The position numbers were made by a program, and so were the translations under genes. A stretch of 33,700 nucleotides of DNA from CAZHTS01 sp964535315. Lineage in GTDB: Bacteria; Chloroflexota; Anaerolineae; Anaerolineales; Anaerolineaceae. Shown piece after piece: positions 7,322 to 14,610 of this stretch (its first letter is position 1; every line of letters starts with the position of its first letter). Where the stretch lies: positions 1-33,700 of the forward strand of contig CAZHTS010000054.1 of NCBI GenBank assembly GCA_964535315.1, written 5' to 3'. Under the pieces are notes generated by a model, which saw only the letters and a list, made by a program, of their open reading frames with translations, did not search any database and had not been told where the DNA came from.

Positions 7322-8399
7322 TGAAATGAGCCCTATCCGAAAGAATTAGAGGTTTCACGATCTCTGTCTCCAGATTTTCCGGGGCAGTGGTCTGGGGATC
7401 GTTCCGGTAGATCTCATACGTTGCCCCTGCCTGTACGTACCCGTTTGCGTTCAACCACTGTTCCAACGCGGCGCGGGCTTCTGGCAGCTTTTCGTAAGGG
7501 CCTGTGTGATGCCAGACCGCCGATTTTCCCCCGGGAATCTCGCTGACCCGGATACTGCCCGCTCCTTCTACACCAGGGGCAAAAGGAAATCCAATTTCGA
7601 CCTCCTGCGTTTGTCCGTCAAAGCCATGATAGGCAACAAACAACGGGCCAACCGGGACGTATCCCTTTTCTCCGGCATACTGAAAAACAGCCCGGGCGGA
7701 TTCGCCAATGGTCTGAGCCAGCGCAACAGGCGACACCCGCGCCCGGATGCTCAATACAGGCTGCGCAGGACGTTCGACCATGCGGCAGGGGGATTGGGGC
7801 TCCAGGAGGCCTGCGTCCGGAACGCTCCGTTTGGGCCTGTATTGTTTGCCAACGCTCCACCCCGTCCCTAAATCCTGCCCCAAGGAACGATAACGGTTTT
7901 CAATACCGGAATAACAAACAGGGTTGGCCTTCAACACATCTATCTTTCCATTCTCACCCAGGATTTCTTCATTAACATAAACCTGGATGACCTCGCCAAA
8001 ATAGACGGTATCCATATCGAATTCCACTTTCTGCCCGGTGTAGCGGCATTCGCAGGTGATCGGGAATTCCGCAATCATGGGCGCGGTACCCAGCTCACCA
8101 TAGAAGGTGGTGAAGATATTGGATTTGTCGATACCGTTCCCGCTGACCAGCCCGCAGTAGTCGGTTTCTATGACGTAATCGCCAGAAGGCACGTTAATGC
8201 TGAAAGTTCCGTTCGCAATGATCCCTTTGGGCGTATGGTGTTTCTTATTCAGGCTGACGTAGACGATCGCCGGCCTGATATTTACCCCGTTTACAAAACC
8301 CACAGCCATATAATTCGGTTTTCCTTCCACGTTGGCGCCCACCAGCGCCATCGGCACTACCGGCAGCGGATTGTACGCGCCTGTCTTTATCTTTGTCAT
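7290..8399 (-). CDS. flavin reductase-like domain fused to GyrI-like domain
   Basis: Residues 1 to about 190 form an FMN-binding split-barrel flavin-reductase-like domain: N-P-L-P-V-V-P-M-A-L-V-G near the start, the F-S-I-N-V-P-S segment, and the Y-R-S-L-G-Q-D-L-G ... W-S-V-G-K ending at which stand-alone homologues normally stop. After a 25-residue linker, residues 205-350 form a GyrI-like/effector-binding domain (V-E-R-P-A-Q-P-V-L-S-I-R, then W-H-H-T-G-P-Y-E-K-L and E-I-Y-R-N-D-P). An 18-residue tail extends into the DinB remnant. A fusion by loss of a stop codon is likely. It follows the AraC-GyrI gene by 12 nt, so the two are probably co-transcribed. Substrate unknown. Confidence 0.8.
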   Translation of the reverse strand: MTKIKTGAYNPLPVVPMALVGANVEGKPNYMAVGFVNGVNIRPAIVYVSLNKKHHTPKGIIANGTFSINVPSGDYVIETDYCGLVSGNGIDKSNIFTTFYGELGTAPMIAEFPITCECRYTGQKVEFDMDTVYFGEVIQVYVNEEILGENGKIDVLKANPVCYSGIENRYRSLGQDLGTGWSVGKQYRPKRSVPDAGLLEPQSPCRMVERPAQPVLSIRARVSPVALAQTIGESARAVFQYAGEKGYVPVGPLFVAYHGFDGQTQEVEIGFPFAPGVEGAGSIRVSEIPGGKSAVWHHTGPYEKLPEARAALEQWLNANGYVQAGATYEIYRNDPQTTAPENLETEIVKPLILSDRAHFITQPGSAFEW

Positions 8400-8411
8400 T
8401 GGGTGCTTTCC

Positions 8412-9326
8412 TCAAATTTCACAGCGTAAGGGGATGCAAATATCAAAGATCCACTTACCTTCCGGGTGCTCCGCGGCGTTGTTGTGATATTGCTCGTAAC
8501 ACGGTTTGTCGTTGCATTCGTATCCGCTCGCACATAGCCACACAAAAGCGTCTTCCCACGCCTGTTGGACGCCGGCGGGTTCACGTTCAAAATGACACAC
8601 CGCGTACGGCCCGCCGCCGATGTGCTGAATGTAAACCTGCCCCTCGGGAACGACGCCTTCGGGAACGATGATACAAGCATCGAAACGGCACTTCTCGGGC
8701 GGTGTCACATCCGGGTTGTCCCAATAGATGGCCAGCAGTTTCCCCGCGCCCACGTACTTGCGGGGGATTGCCCACTGCATCAGCGCTACAAATCCCGGTT
8801 CACACGTCTCTTTGACGTATGGGCCCAACTTGCGCACGTAGGCAACTCGATATTCGGGTATCTCTCTGACTTCGGCACTGACCGTGTTTCTCCTTTCACC
8901 ATTTTGCAAATTCGTGAATACCTGGTCAGCATCATACAGCGTCTGAAGGGATAGTGCGTTTTCTTTTTTGCTGTTTCTGTTTCCAATCTTGCTCTTACGG
9001 TATTCGGAGGGCGTCGTGCCAAAATGCTGGCGGAACGCCTTGGCGAAGTTTTGCGAGCTGGAGAAACCACAACCAATCGCAATCGTGGTGATATCGGCAA
9101 GGGGGGCAGACACGAGGCGGTTGGCAGCCAGTTCAAGACGCAGCCGGCGTGTAAAACCGGCGACCGTCTCGCCCACGACCGCCTTGAAAATCCGGTGGAA
9201 ATGAAACTTCGATAAAGAAGCCGTTTCGGCGATCTCATCCAAAGAGAGCTCGCGCTCTATGTTCTGGCTAATAAAATTCATGGCGCAGCAAATGCGTTTT
9301 TTATAGTCAATACAGGTGTAGTGCAT
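8412..9326 (-). CDS. AraC-family regulator with GyrI-like domain
   Basis: The 304-residue protein is a transcription regulator of the AraC/Rob type. Residues 10-110 hold two helix-turn-helix units: L-S-L-D-E-I-A-E-T-A-S-L-S-K-F-H-F-H-R-I-F, and I-A-I-G-C-G-F-S-S-S-Q-N-F-A-K-A-F-R followed by P-S-E-Y-R. Residues 150-304 form a GyrI-like small-molecule-binding domain with the R-K-L-G-P-Y and G-G-G-P-Y-A-V motifs. Rob- and SoxS-related proteins of this design bind hydrophobic ligands through the second domain. It probably controls the adjacent flavin reductase-GyrI gene. Confidence 0.92.
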   Translation of the reverse strand: MHYTCIDYKKRICCAMNFISQNIERELSLDEIAETASLSKFHFHRIFKAVVGETVAGFTRRLRLELAANRLVSAPLADITTIAIGCGFSSSQNFAKAFRQHFGTTPSEYRKSKIGNRNSKKENALSLQTLYDADQVFTNLQNGERRNTVSAEVREIPEYRVAYVRKLGPYVKETCEPGFVALMQWAIPRKYVGAGKLLAIYWDNPDVTPPEKCRFDACIIVPEGVVPEGQVYIQHIGGGPYAVCHFEREPAGVQQAWEDAFVWLCASGYECNDKPCYEQYHNNAAEHPEGKWIFDICIPLRCEI

Positions 9327-9341
9327 CCAATCCCCTTAAGC

Positions 9342-9467
9342 AATGATCCGGTCTTTGCAAGAAGATGATATCGTGTACCGGGGAAACCTTCACAGGCGGG
9401 CGCCCCAACGCCAGGTACTTGAGCGGCTCCGGCTGCTCCGCCCACTCACACTGTACGGTATCGCCGC
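9342..9467 (-). pseudogene. decayed yoeB-like toxin remnant
   Basis: Minus-strand codons read Q-P-E-P-L-K-Y-L-A-L-G, then V-H-D-I-I-F-L-Q. These align without gaps to the K-P-E-P-L-K-Y-L-A-P-G ... E-H-R-I-V-Y-L-V core of the intact YoeB at 65-334. Start and C-terminal tail are absent and no antitoxin is seen beside it, so it is a relic. The remainder of 9327-9731 holds no supported gene. Confidence 0.5.
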
Positions 9468-9731
9468 CGGTTTGTCAAGGCCGCTGCAAAGCTCCTCCCC
9501 GCGCAGGATCAGCGCGCTTTTTGTTTGACTCGGGTATGGTATTGATGCATAATCGTGTTCTGGGGAAAACCGTCGCGATCACCGGCGGGTTCCACACCGG
9601 CGCCTGCTGGCTTCAGGCGATAGCAAACGGTGAGGAATAATACACTGAGTCGCCCCATCCTATGCAGGCCGCCTGCCGGCGCGGCCGGCTCGTCCAACAA
9701 AAATCAGATCTGCCGATAAAAGGAAACACAC

Positions 9732-11039
9732 ATGCATACCCGAAGTTTAAAGCAATGCATCGTTCTGGTTTTGCTCCTCTGGTTGTTGAGCGGATGCAGC
9801 CCCGCCGCCCCGGCTGCGCCAACAGCGCCGCCGCCCACCGCTCCGCCCCCGCCCACCCCGACCGCGGTCGCACCGGCGGTTACCGCCCCCACCACCCCGC
9901 CCCCAACCGCAATCGCCCAGGCGCCCGCTGCACCCGCCGGACAACAGATCATCGATAGCGGTCGGATCCAGTTCACCCCCGACACCACCCGCTGGTACAC
10001 CAACGGCGATTTGCCGCCCGCCACCACCCGGCGGTTTACGATCTCGGCCGCAAAGGGGCAGCAGTTGAACATCTGGCTGACGACCGATCCTCCTACCACC
10101 GACAGTTCCCTGGCGCATCTCTCCGTCATGGACGCCAACAAACGCCCCCTGCTGGTCAGCCCGGAAATGTATTTCAGCCAGGTGCTGGCAGAAGGCGGCG
10201 ATTACACGATTGATATCGTCTCGTATACCCAACAGCCGGCCAATTACACCCTCAGCATTGAAATCCCAGGCCGCGCCATCGACCCGGCCCTGGGGATGCA
10301 ATACGATCTGCCAGACGCTGCGGTGTGCCAGCTGATCCAGCAGCAGGCAAGCCAGGCGCTGGGCGTCGATTTCCGCCTGGAAACCAGGGCCCCCTTCCTC
10401 GATGAAGTTGCCGGAGAAGCCGGGCAGGGCTGCCGCCTGACCGCCGCCGGCGACGGAAATAAATTTGCCAGCCCGCAGTCCGCCGTGGCGACGCTGATCG
10501 GGACGGCTGGCCTGGGTTGGAACGAGCAGCCCAGCTATCAGGCGGATGGGCCGACCGGCTCGGCCACCGCCCTGACGCGCGACATGGCCCTCATGCTGAT
10601 CCTGGCAAAGTGGGAACCGATCATGGGCGCTTCCTGCCCGCAAGACCAACCCATCAGTGAATGCAAGCTGGCGCCAGAGCAAAAAGCCTATAGCATCCAG
10701 ATCAACCTCGCCCAGTATCACGCCACCTTCTCGCTGGACGGCCACTGGGAAGACCCCGCCAGCGGCTTTACCCTGGATCTGGGCCAGGAATGGAAGACCA
10801 TCTACGGCGGTCACACCGCCGTGGGTCAGGGCGGGAACAAGATCGACTCACTGGAAGTCTCGATTAGCGGCATGGTTCAGGGCCAGGGGGCAGACATCCA
10901 GTTCAAGAGCGCCTTCACCCCCAACACCGGCACCGCCCGCATCACGGTGGTCGACCCCAACACGATGACCTGGAAGATCATCACCCCGCCGGATGGAGAA
11001 TATTACCTGCCCGCCGAAGCCACTATGGTCAGGAAGTAA
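9732..11039 (+). CDS. proline-rich secreted lipoprotein
   Basis: A 435-residue protein with a type II signal peptide: basic start (residues 1-7), hydrophobic core to about residue 19, and lipobox L-L-S-G-C with the lipidated Cys at residue 22. A low-complexity Pro/Ala/Thr linker spans about residues 23-70, a common spacer between membrane anchor and folded domain in Chloroflexota and Actinobacteria. The remaining 360 residues are beta-rich in appearance, with a Y-T-I-D-I-V-S-Y pre-peptidase-like segment near residues 155-180 and a few Cys. No enzymatic motif is recognised. AAAAGGAAAC upstream supports the start. The gene ends at a strong terminator. Confidence 0.88.
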   Translation: MHTRSLKQCIVLVLLLWLLSGCSPAAPAAPTAPPPTAPPPPTPTAVAPAVTAPTTPPPTAIAQAPAAPAGQQIIDSGRIQFTPDTTRWYTNGDLPPATTRRFTISAAKGQQLNIWLTTDPPTTDSSLAHLSVMDANKRPLLVSPEMYFSQVLAEGGDYTIDIVSYTQQPANYTLSIEIPGRAIDPALGMQYDLPDAAVCQLIQQQASQALGVDFRLETRAPFLDEVAGEAGQGCRLTAAGDGNKFASPQSAVATLIGTAGLGWNEQPSYQADGPTGSATALTRDMALMLILAKWEPIMGASCPQDQPISECKLAPEQKAYSIQINLAQYHATFSLDGHWEDPASGFTLDLGQEWKTIYGGHTAVGQGGNKIDSLEVSISGMVQGQGADIQFKSAFTPNTGTARITVVDPNTMTWKIITPPDGEYYLPAEATMVRK

Positions 11040-11075
11040 CTCGCTCACCCCGCCTGACAGGCGCACACACCATAC

Positions 11076-11116
11076 AACGATCTGGATGAGAGTCGACTCT
11101 CATCCAGATCGTTTTT
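11076..11116 (+). terminator. rho-independent terminator, perfect 38-bp palindrome
   Basis: Positions 11076-11113 are a perfect palindrome with 19-bp arms; the left arm reads AACGATCTGGATGAGAGTC. A T-run (11112-11116) follows on the plus strand. It terminates the lipoprotein transcript and separates it from the convergent hydrogenase operon. The opposite strand lacks a clear T-run. Confidence 0.9.
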
Positions 11117-11175
11117 CTATGACCGGCCGCCGGTCTGCAATGCACCCGCTCAATGCCCGGGCCCAGAGGGCCGGG

Positions 11176-12255
11176 CTAGCGGTCTGTACACGAATAGCAG
11201 GGATCGATGGAAGCCTGGATGAGCGGCATATCGGCCAGCTGCTGACCGAGGCTCATCGCCCGCACCGAAGGCATGTTGATATAGGTTGGCGTGCGAATCT
11301 TAACCCGCTGCGGAATGTCGCTGCCATCCGAAGCAATGTAATACAGCACCTCGCCGCGCGGCGCCTCTGCCCGCGCCGTGGCTTCGCCGGGCAGGATCGC
11401 CGGCAGGTACGTACCGAGGCGGATGGGGCCTCCCGGCATGGTTTGCAGCGCCTTTTCGATCAGGCGGATGCTCTCCAGTATCTCCAGGGCGCGCACCACC
11501 ACCCGCGCTCGCACATCCCCGGCAGTTTCAACCGCCGGCTGCACAGCCAACTCGCCGTAAGCGGCGTAAGGTAGATCCTTGCGTAGATCCGAGGCCACAC
11601 CCGAAGCCCGCGCCGTGGGGCCCACCGTCCCATAGGCAAGCGCATCTTCCCGGGTGAGCACCCCCACCCCGGCGGTGCGCGCCTGCACCGTGCGATCGGT
11701 GGTGAAGATGGGAATGACGACTTTCTCAACGCCGGAGCGAATCTGCCGCACTGCTTTCAAAATATCGTCGGGGTTGGTCACGTCGCGATTAACGCCGCCG
11801 ATGCAGTTCATGGCGTAATTCACCCGGTTGCCCGAGATGGCTTCCAGCACGTCCATCACGCGCTCGCGCAGGGCAAAAATTTCCATAAACATGGTCTGAA
11901 AACCGATCAGTTCGGCCGCCACGCCGGACCAGAGCAGGTGAGAGTGCAGCCGCTCCAATTCGGCCATGATCACGCGGATATATCCGGCTCGCGCCGGCAG
12001 TTCAATGCCGGCAATCGCTTCGGCCGCCATGCAAAACGTCAGTGTGTGCACGTTCGAACAGATACCGCACACCCGTTCGACCAGGGTCAGGTCCTGAACA
12101 TAGTTTCGCCGCTGGGCCAGCAGTTCAATCGAACGAAAATTGAAACCGATGACGATATCTACGTCCTGCACAATTTCCCCCTGGCAGGTGACGTTGATTT
12201 TGTATGGCTCTTCCAGGGCCGGATGGTAGGGCCCGATAGGGATGGTATATGGCAT
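11176..12255 (-). CDS. group 4 membrane-bound [NiFe] hydrogenase large subunit
   Basis: The 359-residue protein belongs to the NuoD/HycE-C/EchE family. It keeps both nickel-binding pairs: R-V-C-G-I-C-S-N-V-H with Cys63 and Cys66, and D-P-C-Y-S-C-T-D-R at the extreme C-terminus with Cys353 and Cys356. Complex I NuoD and the MbxL/sulfane reductase type lack one or both pairs, so a functional Ni-Fe site is supported. The chain ends directly after the second motif, with no cleavable peptide, as in Ech and CooH. It should exchange electrons with the small subunit and reduce protons or oxidise H2 at the cytoplasmic face. AGGAGG precedes the start. Last gene of the operon; the NuoC-like gene ends 2 nt upstream. 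Confidence 0.93.
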   Translation of the reverse strand: MPYTIPIGPYHPALEEPYKINVTCQGEIVQDVDIVIGFNFRSIELLAQRRNYVQDLTLVERVCGICSNVHTLTFCMAAEAIAGIELPARAGYIRVIMAELERLHSHLLWSGVAAELIGFQTMFMEIFALRERVMDVLEAISGNRVNYAMNCIGGVNRDVTNPDDILKAVRQIRSGVEKVVIPIFTTDRTVQARTAGVGVLTREDALAYGTVGPTARASGVASDLRKDLPYAAYGELAVQPAVETAGDVRARVVVRALEILESIRLIEKALQTMPGGPIRLGTYLPAILPGEATARAEAPRGEVLYYIASDGSDIPQRVKIRTPTYINMPSVRAMSLGQQLADMPLIQASIDPCYSCTDR

Positions 12256-12257
12256 GG

Positions 12258-12686
12258 TTACCTCCTGTTCTTTCCGGCCGCCCCACCCTCTTCGCGAAAA
12301 AAGCCGGGTTGGAGTTGAACGGGACGCAGCAGCCGCTCCGGATGGGGGTGATTTTTGAATTCAACCCCATACAGATCCTGAATCTCACGCTCGATCCAAT
12401 CCGCAGCGGGAAGGATGGAACTGATTGAAGGGAGGGCGTTCTTCTGCGTCGTCACCTTTAAGTTGAACGCCTGGTTGTCAAGAAAGTAATGGTAAATGAC
12501 CTCGGTCTCGCTTCCGGGCAGGGCGCGGCCCGTCATGGTGCTCAGGCGGGCCTCCCAGGTGCGCATACAACGGGCCAACGCCTGGACATCCAGCGCCGGG
12601 GCAGCCATCCACCAGCCGTCACGCTGCCGGACGAGTTCCGCCGCGCCGGGCAAAGACTGCAATTCATGTTTGTAATCGCTCGCCAT
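12258..12686 (-). CDS. NuoC-like (30-kDa) hydrogenase subunit
   Basis: A 142-residue protein of the complex I 30-kDa / EchD / HycE N-terminal family. The diagnostic C-terminal part reads A-D-W-I-E-R-E-I-Q-D-L-Y-G-V-E-F, then H-P-H-P-E-R-L-L-R-P, which packs against the large subunit. In HycE this domain is fused to the large subunit; here the two are separate, as in Ech. The ATG at 12686 is preferred over GTG 12692 because GAGG lies 5 nt before it. Gene spacing is 7 nt from the ferredoxin-like subunit and 2 nt to the large subunit. Confidence 0.9.
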   Translation of the reverse strand: MASDYKHELQSLPGAAELVRQRDGWWMAAPALDVQALARCMRTWEARLSTMTGRALPGSETEVIYHYFLDNQAFNLKVTTQKNALPSISSILPAADWIEREIQDLYGVEFKNHPHPERLLRPVQLQPGFFREEGGAAGKNRR

Positions 12687-12693
12687 ACGCACC

Positions 12694-13206
12694 TCACAGA
12701 CCCATCAGGACATTCTTGAAACGATCACCGGTCATACGCTGGCGGCAAGCCTCGCACAGGCCGCGCGCCGCGGCGATATCCGCCGGCAGGTGGTCGCCGT
12801 ACAGGCGGGTCAAAATTGCGTCCGGCAGCAGGCGAACGGGGCGACCGCACTCGCGGCAAGGCTGCAAGGAGATGGTATGCACCAGGTAATGCTGCGCCCG
12901 CTCGGTCAACGGCGCCGGGGATAGCGCTTCAAAGCCAAGCGCTGCGGTCGGGCAGTATTGGACGCAAAAGCCGCAAAAAGTACAGCGATCTTCGGTATAT
13001 TTCCACTGCACGGTCTGCCCATCGGTCTCGTCGATCGAGATTGCGCCCGGCGAACAGGCGTACACACACGCGCCGCAGGCAATACACACATCCACGGCGT
13101 GTTTGATCTGACCGCGATAGCCATCGGGATAGGGAACCGCATCATCGGGGGAGCGAGTCCGGGAACCCTGGCCCAGGTTGTGGGATAACAGGTTTAAAAT
13201 ATTCAT
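12694..13206 (-). CDS. NuoI/EchF-like 2x[4Fe-4S] subunit with extra CxxC pairs
   Basis: A polyferredoxin subunit passing electrons toward the small subunit. Numbered from the upstream GTG (13212; subtract 2 for the preferred ATG at 13206), ligand sets are Cys43/46/49/53 and Cys77/80/83/87, each in C-x2-C-x2-C-x3-C form. A C-terminal extension adds C-R-E-C (119,122) and C-E-A-C (153,156), a Zn-ribbon-like or third-cluster arrangement; HycF-type proteins also carry extra Cys here. The ATG at 13206 has GGAG at 5-nt spacing. It lies in the middle of the hydrogenase operon after the NuoH-like gene. Confidence 0.92.
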   Translation of the reverse strand: MNILNLLSHNLGQGSRTRSPDDAVPYPDGYRGQIKHAVDVCIACGACVYACSPGAISIDETDGQTVQWKYTEDRCTFCGFCVQYCPTAALGFEALSPAPLTERAQHYLVHTISLQPCRECGRPVRLLPDAILTRLYGDHLPADIAAARGLCEACRQRMTGDRFKNVLMGL

Positions 13207-13219
13207 CTTCACTCCACTT

Positions 13220-14128
13220 TCATCCGATCACAGCAACCAGCAGAGCCAGGAACGCAGCCGCTGCGCCCCAACTCCAGTAAAACCGGAACGCCTGGTTGAG
13301 TTTGAGCCGGGCGGTGGCCGTCGCCAGGACGGTCACGCCAACCAGCACGACCAGGCTCAACACGACGTAAACGATCCAGGTCGCCAGGCTGCCTGCCAGC
13401 GGGGACAGGAAGATGGCAGCGAGCAGGTTGATCATGGCCACCAGTTCGAGGGCATGGCTCAGTTCAAACAGGGCCAGGGGCAGCCCGTTGTATTCCGTGC
13501 GAGCGCCGGCGGCAAGCTCTTGCTCCGCATTCGGGATGGAGAAGGGGTTGCTCTTGATCCTGGCCGGAAGCGCCAGAAAGAGCGCCAGCGCGGCAATCAG
13601 GCGGGCCAGGCTGAACGACCCCGACGTCAGCGCGGCCATGCTGAAGCTATCCGCCCGGACGGCCAGAGCAATGACCGCCGCCAGAAATGGCAGGTTATAC
13701 GCCAGGCTCATCATCGCCTCGCGGCTCGCCCCCACCTGGCCGTAGGGTGAACGGGTCACAAACCCGGCCAGGATTTCGCACAACGCCGGCATCTCCAACA
13801 GGTACAGGAAAACGATCAAATCCCCGGTAACAGAACGTAACGGGTTGCCGGGGATGGGCACCAAAGCGATGGCAAATGTAACCGACACCAACGAGACCAA
13901 CGGCAGGGCATAAAACAAGGTGCGATTGATCCCGGTCGGGACGATGGTTTCTTTGCCCAGCAATTTGACGAAGTCAAAAAAAGGCTGGTAGAAGGGCGGC
14001 CCCTGGCGTCCCTGCAGGCGGGCGGTCAGCTTGCGCGCCATCCACAGGTACAACCAGCCTAAAAGCGCGGCGCTGATCAGACCGGGCCAGACGAGCAAAG
14101 CCAGTAAATCCCATCCCAAGGCGTTCAT
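13220..14128 (-). CDS. NuoH/EchB-like membrane anchor subunit
   Basis: A 302-residue protein with about eight transmembrane helices, related to complex I subunit H / HycD / EchB. It anchors the hydrophilic arm and contributes the E-channel. Conserved features include R-L-Q-G-R-Q-G-P-P-F-Y-Q-P in the first loop and N-P-F-S-I-P-N-A-E-Q-E-L-A-A-G with the following E-Y-N-G, equivalent to the charged loop of NuoH. The start at 14128 has GGAGG 7 nt upstream and overlaps the small-subunit stop by 4 nt (ATGA). The frame continues 62 codons upstream, but only as antisense-like sequence within the small-subunit gene. Confidence 0.93.
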   Translation of the reverse strand: MNALGWDLLALLVWPGLISAALLGWLYLWMARKLTARLQGRQGPPFYQPFFDFVKLLGKETIVPTGINRTLFYALPLVSLVSVTFAIALVPIPGNPLRSVTGDLIVFLYLLEMPALCEILAGFVTRSPYGQVGASREAMMSLAYNLPFLAAVIALAVRADSFSMAALTSGSFSLARLIAALALFLALPARIKSNPFSIPNAEQELAAGARTEYNGLPLALFELSHALELVAMINLLAAIFLSPLAGSLATWIVYVVLSLVVLVGVTVLATATARLKLNQAFRFYWSWGAAAAFLALLVAVIG

Positions 14129-14595
14129 TCTTGAACCTCCGTCCGATTTTTTTGCTTTCCGGCGGCCAGTAATTGCGCCGCCTGGGCAATGCCCTGCAAA
14201 ATGGCCTGCGGCCGGGGCGGACAGCCCGGCACGTACACGTCCACCGGGACAAACTGATCCACCGCGCCCAGCACCGTCGGGCTGCCGGCAAACACGTTGC
14301 CCGTAGCCGGGCAAGAACCAATCGCCACCACGGCCTTGGGGTTCGGCATTTGCTGGTAGATGTCCAGCAAGGCGTCGCGCGTACGGATCGTCACCGGGCC
14401 CGACACCACCAGGATGTCGGCGTGCTTGGGACTGCCCTCGCGCCGGACGCCCAACTGCTCGGCGTCGTAGCGCGGGGTCAGGCTGGCTGCGATTTCGATG
14501 TCACAACCATTGCAGGCGCCGGTGTTCAGGCAATAGATCCAGGGAGACCTGCCCCGCGCCGTTTGCATGAGTTTTTGCCAGGGGTTCATGTTCAT
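14125..14595 (-). CDS. group 4 [NiFe] hydrogenase small subunit (NuoB/EchC-like)
   Basis: The 156-residue protein carries the proximal [4Fe-4S] cluster next to the Ni-Fe site. Likely ligands are Cys28 and Cys31 in T-G-A-C-N-G-C-D-I-E, Cys95 in I-G-S-C-P-A-T-G, and Cys125 in P-G-C-P-P-R-P; Cys22 is an additional Cys. Length matches EchC and HycG rather than the long small subunits of uptake hydrogenases, and no Tat signal is present. It overlaps the NuoH-like gene by 4 nt and follows the NuoN-like gene by 15 nt. Confidence 0.95.
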   Translation of the reverse strand: MNMNPWQKLMQTARGRSPWIYCLNTGACNGCDIEIAASLTPRYDAEQLGVRREGSPKHADILVVSGPVTIRTRDALLDIYQQMPNPKAVVAIGSCPATGNVFAGSPTVLGAVDQFVPVDVYVPGCPPRPQAILQGIAQAAQLLAAGKQKNRTEVQE

Positions 14596-14610
14596 ACCTC
14601 ATCCATGGTT

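Noticed and set aside
9800..9945. Tandem repeat or CRISPR-like array in the Pro-rich coding stretch
   Set aside because: It is low-complexity proline/alanine/threonine coding sequence without fixed-length repeats or spacers.
13178..13750. Long plus-strand frames opposite the hydrogenase genes
   Set aside because: They are antisense shadows of GC-rich genes, with no domain similarity and no ribosome-binding sites.
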